A stretch of DNA of 64,000 bases from NCBI GenBank assembly GCA_015232555.1, contig JADFZJ010000012.1, forward strand, positions 1 to 64,000. Reading direction: 5' to 3'. Below, in pieces: positions 1 to 8,006 of the stretch. Within the stretch, counting starts at the first letter, position 1, and each line of letters begins with the position of its first letter. The stretch comes from Desulfamplus sp. GTDB taxonomy: Bacteria; Desulfobacterota; Desulfobacteria; Desulfobacterales; Desulfobacteraceae. The notes under the pieces were generated by a model that was given only the letters and a program-made list of their open reading frames with translations, ran no database searches and was not told where the DNA came from. The translations under genes and the position numbers were made by a program.

Positions 1-2
1 AG

Positions 3-59
3 AAAGGTTTTATTGTGCCTGAAAGATTTGACGGGGTATGTTTTGAGGTGGTGAAATAA
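3..59 (+). CDS. possible 3' end of an upstream gene (partial)
   Basis: The reading frame is open from the window edge to a TAA and gives a short tail ending FEVVK. It is too short to identify. The sequence after the stop turns into a repeat-type spacer, so a gene end here is plausible but unproven. Confidence 0.3.
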   Translation, partial: KGFIVPERFDGVCFEVVK

Positions 60-72
60 AAGCTAAATTGTT

Positions 73-153
73 AGAATCAGGATAGCCAAGATAAAAGGAT
101 AAAACAAGATAACCTATCCTGAAAATCCTTAAATCCTGACCAATCCTGATTCT
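73..153. repeat. inverted repeat with iterated ATCCTG motifs
   Basis: The 11-mer agaatcaggat (73-83) recurs as its exact reverse complement at 143-153. Between them the motif atcctg or a close variant is repeated several times, including near 113, 133 and 143. The element lies between a gene end and the broken Rpn gene. Similar 'aatccttaaatcctg' spacers are, from memory, common next to Rpn-type genes in other bacteria. Its function is unknown. Confidence 0.55.
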
Positions 154-197
154 GACGACAATTAAAGATTAGATAAAAAATAAGAGAATATAGAACA

Positions 198-838
198 ATG
201 CCATACATCAAACCGACATCAGATATTTTCATAAAATACCTTCTTGGGACAGAAGAGCATAAAGACCTGCTGCTGAGTTTTATAAATGCAGTAATGACAG
301 ATTCAGGCTTTCCTCTTGTAAAATCAGTAGAATCCAGCATCCTGATTATATACTGACAGATCATCTTGCCATACACTTTATTGAGCTTCCTAAATTCAAG
401 AATTGCAATATAAATATGGATAAAAAACTTGAAAAATGGCTCTACTATCTAAAACAAGAAGGTATAGAAAAGGAGGATAATATTATGGAAATTTTAATAA
501 AAGAAGATGCAACCTTCAAAAAGGCACATGAAAAATATGCAGCATTTACAAGAGATGAAGAAATGGTAGAGGCTTATGAATCCCACATGAAATGGGTAAG
601 GGACTATAACACTAAAATGTTTATTGCTAAAGAAGAAGGTATCAAGATTGGATTAGAAAAAGGGTTAGAAAAAGGATTAGAAAAAGGATTAGAAAAAGGA
701 GGGTTTATTGGCAAAATCCAGCTTCTCCAGCAGATACTAAAAAAAACAGTTTCAGATGAAGATCAGCTTTTGAAACAAAATATAAACGAACTTGAAACAT
801 TGTTCCAAAATCTCCAAAAAGAGCTAACTATCCAGTAA
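198..838 (+). pseudogene. Rpn-family recombination-promoting nuclease/putative transposase, degraded
   Basis: The family is a PD-(D/E)XK nuclease linked to RecA-independent recombination. An N-terminal fragment starts at ATG 198 and reads MPYIKPTSDIFIKYLLG before a TGA at 354. The rest is in another frame, open from about 332 to 838, with the typical middle signature HFIELPKF (about 374-397) and then EKWLYYLK. Intact members have about 280-330 residues. Here the catalytic core that should lie between the two parts is absent, so this looks like an internal deletion plus a frameshift. The C-terminal piece could still be translated from ATG 416 (140 aa). It ends in a GLEK repeat and a coiled-coil-like tail typical of the family. 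A functional nuclease is very unlikely. Confidence 0.8.
650..697 (+). repeat. four 12-nt tandem units encoding GLEK
   Basis: Four near-perfect 12-nt units (ggattagaaaaa, one with an A-to-G change) encode GLEK four times near the end of the broken Rpn gene. This type of repeat is a usual trait of Rpn C-termini and can change copy number by slippage. Confidence 0.85.
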
Positions 839-903
839 TATTAGGAGCATAAAAGCAGCTTTGATTCCGCAAGGACAGACAAGATAAAAGAGTGGAACAC
901 CTA

Positions 904-1998
904 ATGAATAACCAAAACTTTAATTTATCCAACTACTTAAAAGAAAAAAGAGCTATTTTAGAAGAGCATCTAAATAAAATCCTTATTTGTTTTGACCAAA
1001 ACAGAGAACTTGTTCAAGCTATGCGTTACTCTCTTATGGCAGGAGGCAAAAGGCTTAGACCTATTCTTGCAATGGCATCAGCAGAAGCTGTGGGCGGTGA
1101 TTTCAGGCTTGCGATTCCTGCTGCCTGTGCAATTGAGATGATCCACACATATTCGCTAATCCACGATGATCTGCCGGCAATGGACAACGATGATTTACGG
1201 CGGGGAGTTCCTACATGCCACAAGGCTTTTTCTGAGGCAACGGCAATTCTTGCGGGTGATGCTCTCCTTACTCACGCTTTTAAAATTCTCTCAAAACCAG
1301 ATAAAATTCTGTTAAGTGTAAGTTCCATCAGTCAACAACCTATTTTTGAACTATTTCCTGATAAAGCAACGCTGCTTGAGCTTGTCTCTATTATTTCTGA
1401 TGCTGCTGGTATTGACGGCATGGTTGAGGGGCAGATGATGGATATGATGGGCAGCTCTTTTGTCAACGCCCTACCCTATTCTTATTCTGATGATTCACAA
1501 TCTATCACCACCTCTGAATCAGACAATTTGTTTTCTGATTCAATATCTGATTCAGTTTCTTCAGTTAAGATGGATTACTTAAAAAGACTTCACCACCTCA
1601 AAACTGGCAGAATGATAATTGCAAGCGTTCAGGCTGGTGCTGTCTCGGTTGGAGTTGGAGTAGATTCAAAAATTATGAAGATTCTTACTCAATATGCAGA
1701 AAATATAGGGCTTGCGTTTCAGGTAACTGATGATATTTTAAATGTTGAAGGAGATCCTACCATTATGGGAAAGGCTGTTGGATCAGATGAGCTAAACAAT
1801 AAACTCACCTTCCCTGCCCTGCTTGGTCTTGATGAATCCAAACAATTCGCTGTCCAGCTTGTCTCTGATGCCATTGAATCGTTGAAATTGCTGCCCAACG
1901 TTTTACAACAGAATACCGCCCTACCCTTTAATTGTGAACTGCACAGCGTCCTGCCGCTTAAAGCAATTGCTGAGTATATATTAAAACGAAAAAAATAA
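904..1998 (+). CDS. ispA: farnesyl/geranylgeranyl diphosphate synthase (polyprenyl synthetase)
   Basis: This enzyme condenses isopentenyl diphosphate with allylic diphosphates to C15/C20 chains in the cytoplasm. Hallmarks are GGKRLRP (about residues 47-53), the first Asp-rich motif HDDLPAMDNDD (about 87-97) and the second Asp-rich motif FQVTDDILN (about 272-280). The ORF can also begin at GTG 892. ATG 904 is preferred because that upstream GTG lies inside the likely ribosome-binding stretch gtgga. The protein has 364 aa, against about 300 for IspA. The extra length is two low-complexity inserts, one Ser/Asp-rich (about 187-222) and one near the C-terminus (about 332-352). It sits 20 bp before dxs, the enzyme feeding the same pathway. 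Chain-length specificity cannot be told. Confidence 0.93.
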   Translation: MNNQNFNLSNYLKEKRAILEEHLNKILICFDQNRELVQAMRYSLMAGGKRLRPILAMASAEAVGGDFRLAIPAACAIEMIHTYSLIHDDLPAMDNDDLRRGVPTCHKAFSEATAILAGDALLTHAFKILSKPDKILLSVSSISQQPIFELFPDKATLLELVSIISDAAGIDGMVEGQMMDMMGSSFVNALPYSYSDDSQSITTSESDNLFSDSISDSVSSVKMDYLKRLHHLKTGRMIIASVQAGAVSVGVGVDSKIMKILTQYAENIGLAFQVTDDILNVEGDPTIMGKAVGSDELNNKLTFPALLGLDESKQFAVQLVSDAIESLKLLPNVLQQNTALPFNCELHSVLPLKAIAEYILKRKK

Positions 1999-2018
1999 CT
2001 TTTGCTGGAGAAATATAA

Positions 2019-4019
2019 TTGACTCTGCTTAACACCATTAAAACAGGTGAAGATTTAAAAAGACTTTCTAAAAATGATCTTCCTATTCTTGCAAAAGAGA
2101 TCAGAGATAGAATTATAAGCGTTGTATCAAAAAACGGGGGGCATCTTGCATCAAGCTTAGGTGTTGTTGAGCTTACAATTGCAATCCACTATGTGTTTGA
2201 TATTCCATCAGACAGCCTTGTATGGGATGTAGGACATCAAGCATATACACATAAACTTTTGACAGGAAGAGATGATCGTTTTGACTCATTGCGAAAATTC
2301 AAAGGGATATCTGGTTTTACTAAAATAAGCGAAAGCCCATGCGATGCCTTTACTGTAGGACACAGCAGCACCTCAATTTCAGCAGGGCTTGGCATATCTG
2401 TTGCTAAACATTTAAAACAAGATAATTCCAAAGTAATTGCTGTTATTGGTGACGGCTCAATGACTGCTGGTCTTGCCTATGAAGGTTTGAATCAGGCTGG
2501 TGATTCCAAACGCGATCTAATCGTAATCTTTAATGACAATGAGATGTCCATCTCTGCAAATGTTGGTGCCCTATCCTCTTTTTTAAGCCGCACACTCTCT
2601 TCCAACTATCTTCAAAATATGAAAAAAGATTTTGGACTATTCCTCAAATCCCTGCCCGGAATAGGCGATGATATTTACCGTATTGCCAAAAAATCGGAGG
2701 ACTCATTTAAAACCTTTGTAACTCCAGGAATGTTATTTGAGGCATTTAATTTTGACTACTTTGGTCCAATTAATGGGCATCGTTTAAATCATCTAATTGA
2801 CATATTGGAAAATATCAAGCAACTCAATGAACCAGTGCTTCTTCATGTTACTACAACAAAAGGCAACGGGTACGGACCAGCAGAAAAAAATCCTGTCTAT
2901 TTTCATGGTGTCAGTTCGTTTGATATTGATACTGGTAACGGCATCAGCAGCAAATCCCTTATTCCGACCTATACAGAAATTTTCGGGAAAACAATGGTTG
3001 AAATTGCAAAATATGATAGCAAAGTTGTTGCAATAACTGCTGCAATGCCTGAAGGAACGGGTCTTACTGAATTTTCACGGCTCTTTCCAGAAAGATTTTT
3101 TGATGTTGGAATTGCAGAGCAACATGCAGTCACTTTTGCCGCTGGTATGGCGTCACAAGGCATGAAGCCTGTAGTTGCTATCTATTCCACATTTATGCAG
3201 CGGGCTTATGACCAGATTTTGCATGATGTCTGCATTGATGCACACCATGTAGTGTTTGCATTAGACAGAGGCGGTATTGTTGGTGAAGATGGACCAACTC
3301 ATCATGGTCTGTTTGACTACTCATTTTTAAGAAGCATTCCAAACATGACTATCATGGCTCCTAAAGATGAACATGAGCTTGCGTTGATGTTAAGAACGGC
3401 AGTTGATCATAATGGACCTATTGCAATTAGATATCCTCGAGGTAAAGGTGAAGGAGTTGTCAATTATTATGCTAACAAAACTACAGAAAATGGCTCGTTT
3501 ACAGATTTAGACTCTGATAAAAAGATAGTCAAAAATAGAAAAGAGATCGAGATTGGAAAAGCAGAGCTTTTGCGTGACGGAAAAGATGTATTGATTATTG
3601 CATCTGGCAGAACTGTTCAAGAGGCTGTAAAGGCAATTGATGAAATAGAGCAGAGTCAAAAAAATATATCTATTGCACTTGTAAATGCACGATTCATAAA
3701 ACCTATTGATTCAGAGATGATTCTTAATTTAGCAGCAAGAATTCACAATATCATTACAGTTGAGGAGCATGTTCTTGATGGCGGTTTTGGAAGTGCAGTT
3801 TTAGAACTTCTTGCAGATAGCGGAATTTTCACATCTACTGGTCAAAAATATAGAAGCCAAAATAATGCTTCAGAAGGTAACTCAACAGCCGGCTACAAAA
3901 TCAAAAGAATCGGTATTAGAGATAGATTTGTAGAGCATGGTGCACAAAATATTTTAAGGGCAGAATACAAGATTGATGCATCTGCAATTGTGGATAGTGT
4001 AATAGAAATTGTTCAATAA
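2019..4019 (+). CDS. dxs: 1-deoxy-D-xylulose-5-phosphate synthase
   Basis: This thiamine-diphosphate enzyme joins pyruvate and glyceraldehyde-3-phosphate, the first step of the MEP isoprenoid pathway. The start is TTG, with ggag 8 nt upstream. The protein has 666 aa, slightly above the usual 620-640. Visible landmarks are VWDVGHQAYTHK (68-79), GHSSTSISAGLG (114-125), the ThDP motif GDGSMTAGLAYEGLNQAG starting near 144 and ending in ND (172-173), and a transketolase C-domain ending in DRFVEHG. A roughly 25-residue insert sits near 485-510, and another near 605-625 before KIKRIGIRDRF. It is co-directional and close to ispA and tlyA, the standard arrangement in this group. Confidence 0.97.
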   Translation: MTLLNTIKTGEDLKRLSKNDLPILAKEIRDRIISVVSKNGGHLASSLGVVELTIAIHYVFDIPSDSLVWDVGHQAYTHKLLTGRDDRFDSLRKFKGISGFTKISESPCDAFTVGHSSTSISAGLGISVAKHLKQDNSKVIAVIGDGSMTAGLAYEGLNQAGDSKRDLIVIFNDNEMSISANVGALSSFLSRTLSSNYLQNMKKDFGLFLKSLPGIGDDIYRIAKKSEDSFKTFVTPGMLFEAFNFDYFGPINGHRLNHLIDILENIKQLNEPVLLHVTTTKGNGYGPAEKNPVYFHGVSSFDIDTGNGISSKSLIPTYTEIFGKTMVEIAKYDSKVVAITAAMPEGTGLTEFSRLFPERFFDVGIAEQHAVTFAAGMASQGMKPVVAIYSTFMQRAYDQILHDVCIDAHHVVFALDRGGIVGEDGPTHHGLFDYSFLRSIPNMTIMAPKDEHELALMLRTAVDHNGPIAIRYPRGKGEGVVNYYANKTTENGSFTDLDSDKKIVKNRKEIEIGKAELLRDGKDVLIIASGRTVQEAVKAIDEIEQSQKNISIALVNARFIKPIDSEMILNLAARIHNIITVEEHVLDGGFGSAVLELLADSGIFTSTGQKYRSQNNASEGNSTAGYKIKRIGIRDRFVEHGAQNILRAEYKIDASAIVDSVIEIVQ

Positions 4020-4042
4020 CAACAAAAAAAGACTACTCTCAA

Positions 4043-4816
4043 ATGGATAATAAACCAAACAAAATAAGACTTGATGTCCTTTTAGTAGAAAAAGGGCTGG
4101 CACAATCAAGAGAGAGGGCACAGGCACTTATCATGGCTGGCAGTGTTTTGGTCAATGGTCTGATTATTGATAAGGCTGGCACACGGATTAATGCTGATGC
4201 AGAGATATCTTTTAAAGGCAGTGGAAAAAATAGAGACGGCGATATCCCTTATGTAAGCCGTGGAGGGCTAAAACTTGCCAAAGCCTTGACCCATCTTGAA
4301 CTTGATGTAACTGGCATGACCTGTCTTGATATTGGTGCATCAACTGGCGGATTTACAGATTGTCTTCTTCAAGCAGGTGCAGAGAAAGTCTATGCGGTTG
4401 ATGTGGGATATGGGCAGATGGATTGGTCATTAAGGCAGAATCCTAAAGTTGTGGTGATTGAGCGAACCAATATCCGCCACATGCCATATCAAACCATTGG
4501 TCAAACTGTAGATTTGATAACTGTTGACACATCATTCATATCTTTGAAAATAGTAGTTCCAGCGGCTGAAAAATTTATGAGATCAGGCACATTAATATTT
4601 GCTCTTATAAAACCTCAATTTGAGGCGGGAAAAGATAGAATAGGCAAAGGTGGAATTGTCCGTGATCCAGTTGTCAGAGCCGATATTGTAAAGGAAATCG
4701 AACTTTTTTTTAGACAAAGAGGATATGAGACAGGAGATATTATTGAGTCACCTATCAAAGGACCAAAAGGAAATGTTGAATTTATAATATCTATGAGATA
4801 TGTAAATAGGCAATAA
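4043..4816 (+). CDS. tlyA: TlyA-family 2'-O-methyltransferase (S4 domain plus FtsJ-like)
   Basis: TlyA proteins methylate ribose in 16S and/or 23S rRNA; older annotations call them hemolysin. An S4 RNA-binding domain covers about residues 8-70 (LDVLLVEKGLAQSRERAQ). A Rossmann methyltransferase follows with SAM motif LDIGASTGGFTDCLL (about 94-108) and catalytic-type Lys in IKPQFEAGKD. Length 257 aa is normal. It starts 23 bp after dxs and is probably co-transcribed with ispA-dxs. Hemolytic function should not be assumed. Confidence 0.93.
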   Translation: MDNKPNKIRLDVLLVEKGLAQSRERAQALIMAGSVLVNGLIIDKAGTRINADAEISFKGSGKNRDGDIPYVSRGGLKLAKALTHLELDVTGMTCLDIGASTGGFTDCLLQAGAEKVYAVDVGYGQMDWSLRQNPKVVVIERTNIRHMPYQTIGQTVDLITVDTSFISLKIVVPAAEKFMRSGTLIFALIKPQFEAGKDRIGKGGIVRDPVVRADIVKEIELFFRQRGYETGDIIESPIKGPKGNVEFIISMRYVNRQ

Positions 4817-4955
4817 GATCAAAAAAATGCTAAAGTGAAAATAAAAAGCTGTAAATTTTTAAGAAAATTGATAAATTATCAATAAAAGGAACCAAATGTA
4901 AAATATATCTAACTAAAACTATGTTGTTTATTAATTAAATTCAAAAGGAGCTGTA

Positions 4956-7025
4956 ATGACTGAACAAATCGCAAAAATGAGAAATGTCGCTCTGGCTGGT
5001 CATGGAGGTGCGGGTAAAACTTCTCTGGCTGAGGCAATGCTTTTTAAAGCAGGCGTAATCAACCGTTTTGGAAAGGTAGAAGAGGGCAATACTGCCATGG
5101 ATTTCCAGCCGGAAGAAGTTAGAAAACAGCAGAGTGTAAGCAGTGCTTTTCATAAATACACATGGAAAAAGCATGATGTATCCATTATGGACACTCCAGG
5201 AGATCAGAATTTTGTATCTGCTGCCGTAACCTGCATCCCAAGTGCAGATAGTATTATTCTGGTCATTGACGGTGTGGATGGTCCAAGTGCTATGACCGAG
5301 GTTGTATCTGACTGTATAGACAAATACAACCTCCCCTCTGTTCTGTTCATTAACAAAATGGACAGAGAACGGTCAAATATTCAGACTGCGGTTGAAATGT
5401 GTGAAAAAAATCTAAAGAAAAAAACCATTATTGTTCAACTTCCAATTGGGTCAGATGCTAATTTCAAAGGTATTGTGGATATACTGTCAGGTAAAGCCTA
5501 TGTTTATGACAAAGATGGTAAATCCACCATATCTGAAGTTCCCGAGGATATGGTAGATGATGTTGAAGCTGCTCGGTCTTCTTTTGTAGAAAACGTTGCG
5601 GAGTTGGATGACACTCTTTTAGAAAAATACCTTGAAGGAGAAACTCTTTCTGAAGCAGACCTTATCAAAACATTTAGAAAAGGAATTCTTGCCTGTGCAT
5701 TCTCTCCGGTCCTCTGCGGTTCTGCTACAAAACTGATAGGAATAGACCTGCTGTTTGATTTTATCAATAACGCCCTACCCTCTCCTATTGACAGAGGGGC
5801 TTGGATTGGAAAAGACAAAAATGGTGAAGAGATTGAAATCGCACCTAATCCTGACGCACCATTCTGTGGTTTTGTATTTAATACCATTGTTGATCCCTAT
5901 GCTGGCAGACTCTCCGTATTCCGAGTGATTTCTGGTAAACTTGGTAAAGAGGGAAATTTTCTCAATGTCAATAAAGATACTAAAGAGAGATATACTCAGC
6001 TTCTTGAAATTCTTGGCAAAGAGCAAAAACCTGTTACAGAAGCCTTTCCGGGTGCTATTGTAGCTGTAGCAAAACTTAAAGAGACTTTTACTGGAGATAC
6101 AATTACAAGTGATAAATATATAACATTTGAAGCTCCAAAACCAATGCCTCCTGTTATCTCCTTTGCAGTATCATCAAAAAACAAGGGTGAAGACGACAAG
6201 GTTCATGGTGCTTTAAGAAAAATCATGGAAGAGGATACAGGGCTTCAGCTTAGAAGAGAATCTGAGACTAATGAAACTATTCTTTCTGGTCGTGGATTGG
6301 TTCACATTGAAACAACAATCGAAAAGATCAAACGTAAATTCAATGTTGATATGGAGATAAACACCCCCAAAGTTCCCTACAGAGAGACATTCAAGAAAAA
6401 AATCAGGGTGCAGGGAAGACACAAAAAACAGTCTGGTGGTCATGGTCAGTTTGGTGATTGCTGGATCGTTCTTGAACCTGGTCCCAAAAGCAGCGGATTT
6501 GAATTTGTTGATAAAATTGTCGGCGGCTCTATTCCAAAAACATACATTCCAGCAGTTGAAAAAGGTGTAATTGAAGCATCTCAAAAAGGTATCCTTGCAG
6601 GATTTCCGTGTGTTGATTTCAGGGTAACTGTAGATGATGGAAGTTATCATTCAGTTGATTCATCTGAAATGGCATTCAAGATGGCTGGCTCTATTGCATT
6701 CAAAAAGGCTGCTGAACAGGCTGGAGCAACACTTCTTGAACCTATCATGAAAATCTCGATTGTTGTACCTGATGAGTTTACTGGCGATATTATGGGAGAT
6801 TTAAATTCAAGACGCGGCAGAGTTTTGGGTATGGACACAGAAGGGACAAAGCAGGTTGTTAATGCTCATGTTCCTATGGCAGAAATTTTGAGATACGCCC
6901 CTGATATCCGCTCTATGACTGGCGGTCGCGGTACATTTACCCTTGAGTTTGACCATTATGATGAAGTGCCAAGCGATCTTGCAGCAAAAGTGATTGAGAA
7001 AATCAAGGCTGAACGAGAAGAGTAA
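4956..7025 (+). CDS. elongation factor G-like GTPase (non-canonical EF-G subfamily)
   Basis: This five-domain translational GTPase has the EF-G layout: G domain to about 270, domain II, domains III/V and domain IV (VPYRETFKKKIRVQGRHKKQ). P-loop is GHGGAGKTS (15-23) and NKMD is near 133-136. Two changes mark it off from true EF-G. The switch II motif DTPGH reads DTPGD (79-83), so the catalytic His is Asp. The switch I element RGITIT is missing. This matches the EF-G-like group, for example mycobacterial EF-G2, where the His is also lost and ribosome-stimulated GTPase is reported absent. Start is ATG with aaaggag 8 nt upstream. A second EF-G with a normal His lies at 17.7 kb. The cellular role is unknown. 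Confidence 0.9.
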   Translation: MTEQIAKMRNVALAGHGGAGKTSLAEAMLFKAGVINRFGKVEEGNTAMDFQPEEVRKQQSVSSAFHKYTWKKHDVSIMDTPGDQNFVSAAVTCIPSADSIILVIDGVDGPSAMTEVVSDCIDKYNLPSVLFINKMDRERSNIQTAVEMCEKNLKKKTIIVQLPIGSDANFKGIVDILSGKAYVYDKDGKSTISEVPEDMVDDVEAARSSFVENVAELDDTLLEKYLEGETLSEADLIKTFRKGILACAFSPVLCGSATKLIGIDLLFDFINNALPSPIDRGAWIGKDKNGEEIEIAPNPDAPFCGFVFNTIVDPYAGRLSVFRVISGKLGKEGNFLNVNKDTKERYTQLLEILGKEQKPVTEAFPGAIVAVAKLKETFTGDTITSDKYITFEAPKPMPPVISFAVSSKNKGEDDKVHGALRKIMEEDTGLQLRRESETNETILSGRGLVHIETTIEKIKRKFNVDMEINTPKVPYRETFKKKIRVQGRHKKQSGGHGQFGDCWIVLEPGPKSSGFEFVDKIVGGSIPKTYIPAVEKGVIEASQKGILAGFPCVDFRVTVDDGSYHSVDSSEMAFKMAGSIAFKKAAEQAGATLLEPIMKISIVVPDEFTGDIMGDLNSRRGRVLGMDTEGTKQVVNAHVPMAEILRYAPDIRSMTGGRGTFTLEFDHYDEVPSDLAAKVIEKIKAEREE

Positions 7026-7069
7026 GCTATATTCAATATACGCAAAGCCCCACCCCAGCACTCCCCACA

Positions 7070-7115
7070 GGGAAGAGTTATATTATTCCCCCCTCTCATT
7101 ATGGGGAGGGGGCAA
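7070..7115. repeat. GC-rich palindromic repeat, copy 1
   Basis: This GC-rich island in an AT-rich spacer contains attattcccccctctc (7082-7097) followed by a partly complementary tggggaggggg arm. The reverse complement of the 16-mer recurs exactly at 48345-48360. Related but looser copies lie at about 8648-8690 and 20961-20994. Confidence 0.6.
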
Positions 7116-7153
7116 ATTAGTGCACAACATGACTAAACAGTTAAATCATTAAA

Positions 7154-7194
7154 ATTTTAGTAGGGACATAAAAGTTTACTGCCCCTACTAAAAT
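7154..7194. terminator. hairpin between convergent genes
   Basis: A perfect 12-bp inverted repeat, attttagtaggg (7154-7165) and ccctactaaaat (7183-7194), has a 17-nt loop. It lies between the EF-G-like gene and the end of fabG and touches the fabG stop codon. The A/T-rich arm ends supply the T tract on both strands, so it could act as a bidirectional terminator. Confidence 0.6.
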
Positions 7195-8006
7195 TAATAT
7201 ATCCCGCCATTTACACCCAACACCTGCCCTGTAATGTATGAAGCCTCGTATGAACATAAAAATATAACAGCCTGTGCCACATCTTCTGGTTTTCCGACCT
7301 TTTTTGCAGGTATTGATTTTACAATTTCATCAAGCGGAAGCGTTTTAACCATATCTGTCTCAATAAATCCCGGGGCAACTGCATTTACAGTTATATTTCT
7401 TGATGCGACCTCCCGTGCAAGTGCCTTTGTTGCACCAATAAGCCCTGCTTTAGAAGCTGAGTAGTTGACCTGTCCTGCAACTCCAAGCTGTCCAGATGTT
7501 GATGTAATATTTACCACTCTACCAAACTGATTTTTAATCATATTTTTTACTGCTAATTTTGTGACATTATAAAATCCTGTAAGATTTGTGTTTATTACAG
7601 AGTCCCAACTATTTTTTTTCATCATAACCATAAGTTTGTCGTCTTTAATTCCAGCGTTGTTGACAAGAATATCAATTTTGTCATGCTTTTGAATTATGGA
7701 CTTTATTGCTGCTTCACTCTGCAACTGATCCGCAACGTCAAATTGGATTAGCTCTCCTCTGCCCCCTTGAAACTCTCCTTTTTCGTATTGTAAATCTTCT
7801 TCTTTGATTTGCTCATCGATCCCTGCCCTGCCCTGCCCTAATTTCTCTATAATATCTAATGTTTGATTTGCTGACGATTCATTGCTTTTGTAGTTGATAT
7901 ATACATACCTTCCTGTAGCAGCTAAAGCTATTGCAACTGCTCTACCTATCCCTCTACCTGCTCCAGTTACAAGAGCAATCTGATTCAAATATTTATCGTT
8001 GGTCAT
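7194..8006 (-). CDS. fabG: 3-oxoacyl-[ACP] reductase (SDR family)
   Basis: This NADPH-dependent enzyme reduces beta-ketoacyl-ACP in fatty acid elongation. It has the Rossmann motif VTGAGRGIG (13-21), NNAG (116-119), and the catalytic set Ser169, Tyr182 and Lys186 in the YSASK context. Length is 270 aa against about 245 for FabG. The surplus is a charged, Gly-rich insert at about 57-86, in the loop before the strand that reads IQFDV. The insert DNA contains three overlapping copies of CCCTGCCC on the plus strand. The start overlaps the tilS end by 14 bp, so the two are one transcript. Other SDR reductases are possible, but the FabG motif set fits best. Confidence 0.88.
   Translation of the reverse strand: MTNDKYLNQIALVTGAGRGIGRAVAIALAATGRYVYINYKSNESSANQTLDIIEKLGQGRAGIDEQIKEEDLQYEKGEFQGGRGELIQFDVADQLQSEAAIKSIIQKHDKIDILVNNAGIKDDKLMVMMKKNSWDSVINTNLTGFYNVTKLAVKNMIKNQFGRVVNITSTSGQLGVAGQVNYSASKAGLIGATKALAREVASRNITVNAVAPGFIETDMVKTLPLDEIVKSIPAKKVGKPEDVAQAVIFLCSYEASYITGQVLGVNGGIY

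Noticed and set aside
354-356. TGA in the Rpn N-terminal fragment as a possible selenocysteine codon, since SelB is encoded nearby
   Set aside because: Rpn proteins contain no Sec, the frame after the TGA stops again within about 20 codons, and the family sequence continues in a different frame.
6213-6650. 145-aa ORF antisense to the EF-G-like gene
   Set aside because: It is a shadow of strongly conserved EF-G sequence on the other strand, with Cys/Phe-rich composition and no start signals.
7103-7110. GGGGAGGG on the plus strand (also at 48375) as opposite-facing KOPS-like sites
   Set aside because: Both lie inside the GC-rich palindromic repeats, so they reflect those elements; they are not counted in the GGGYAGGG skew but would weaken it if N=G is allowed.
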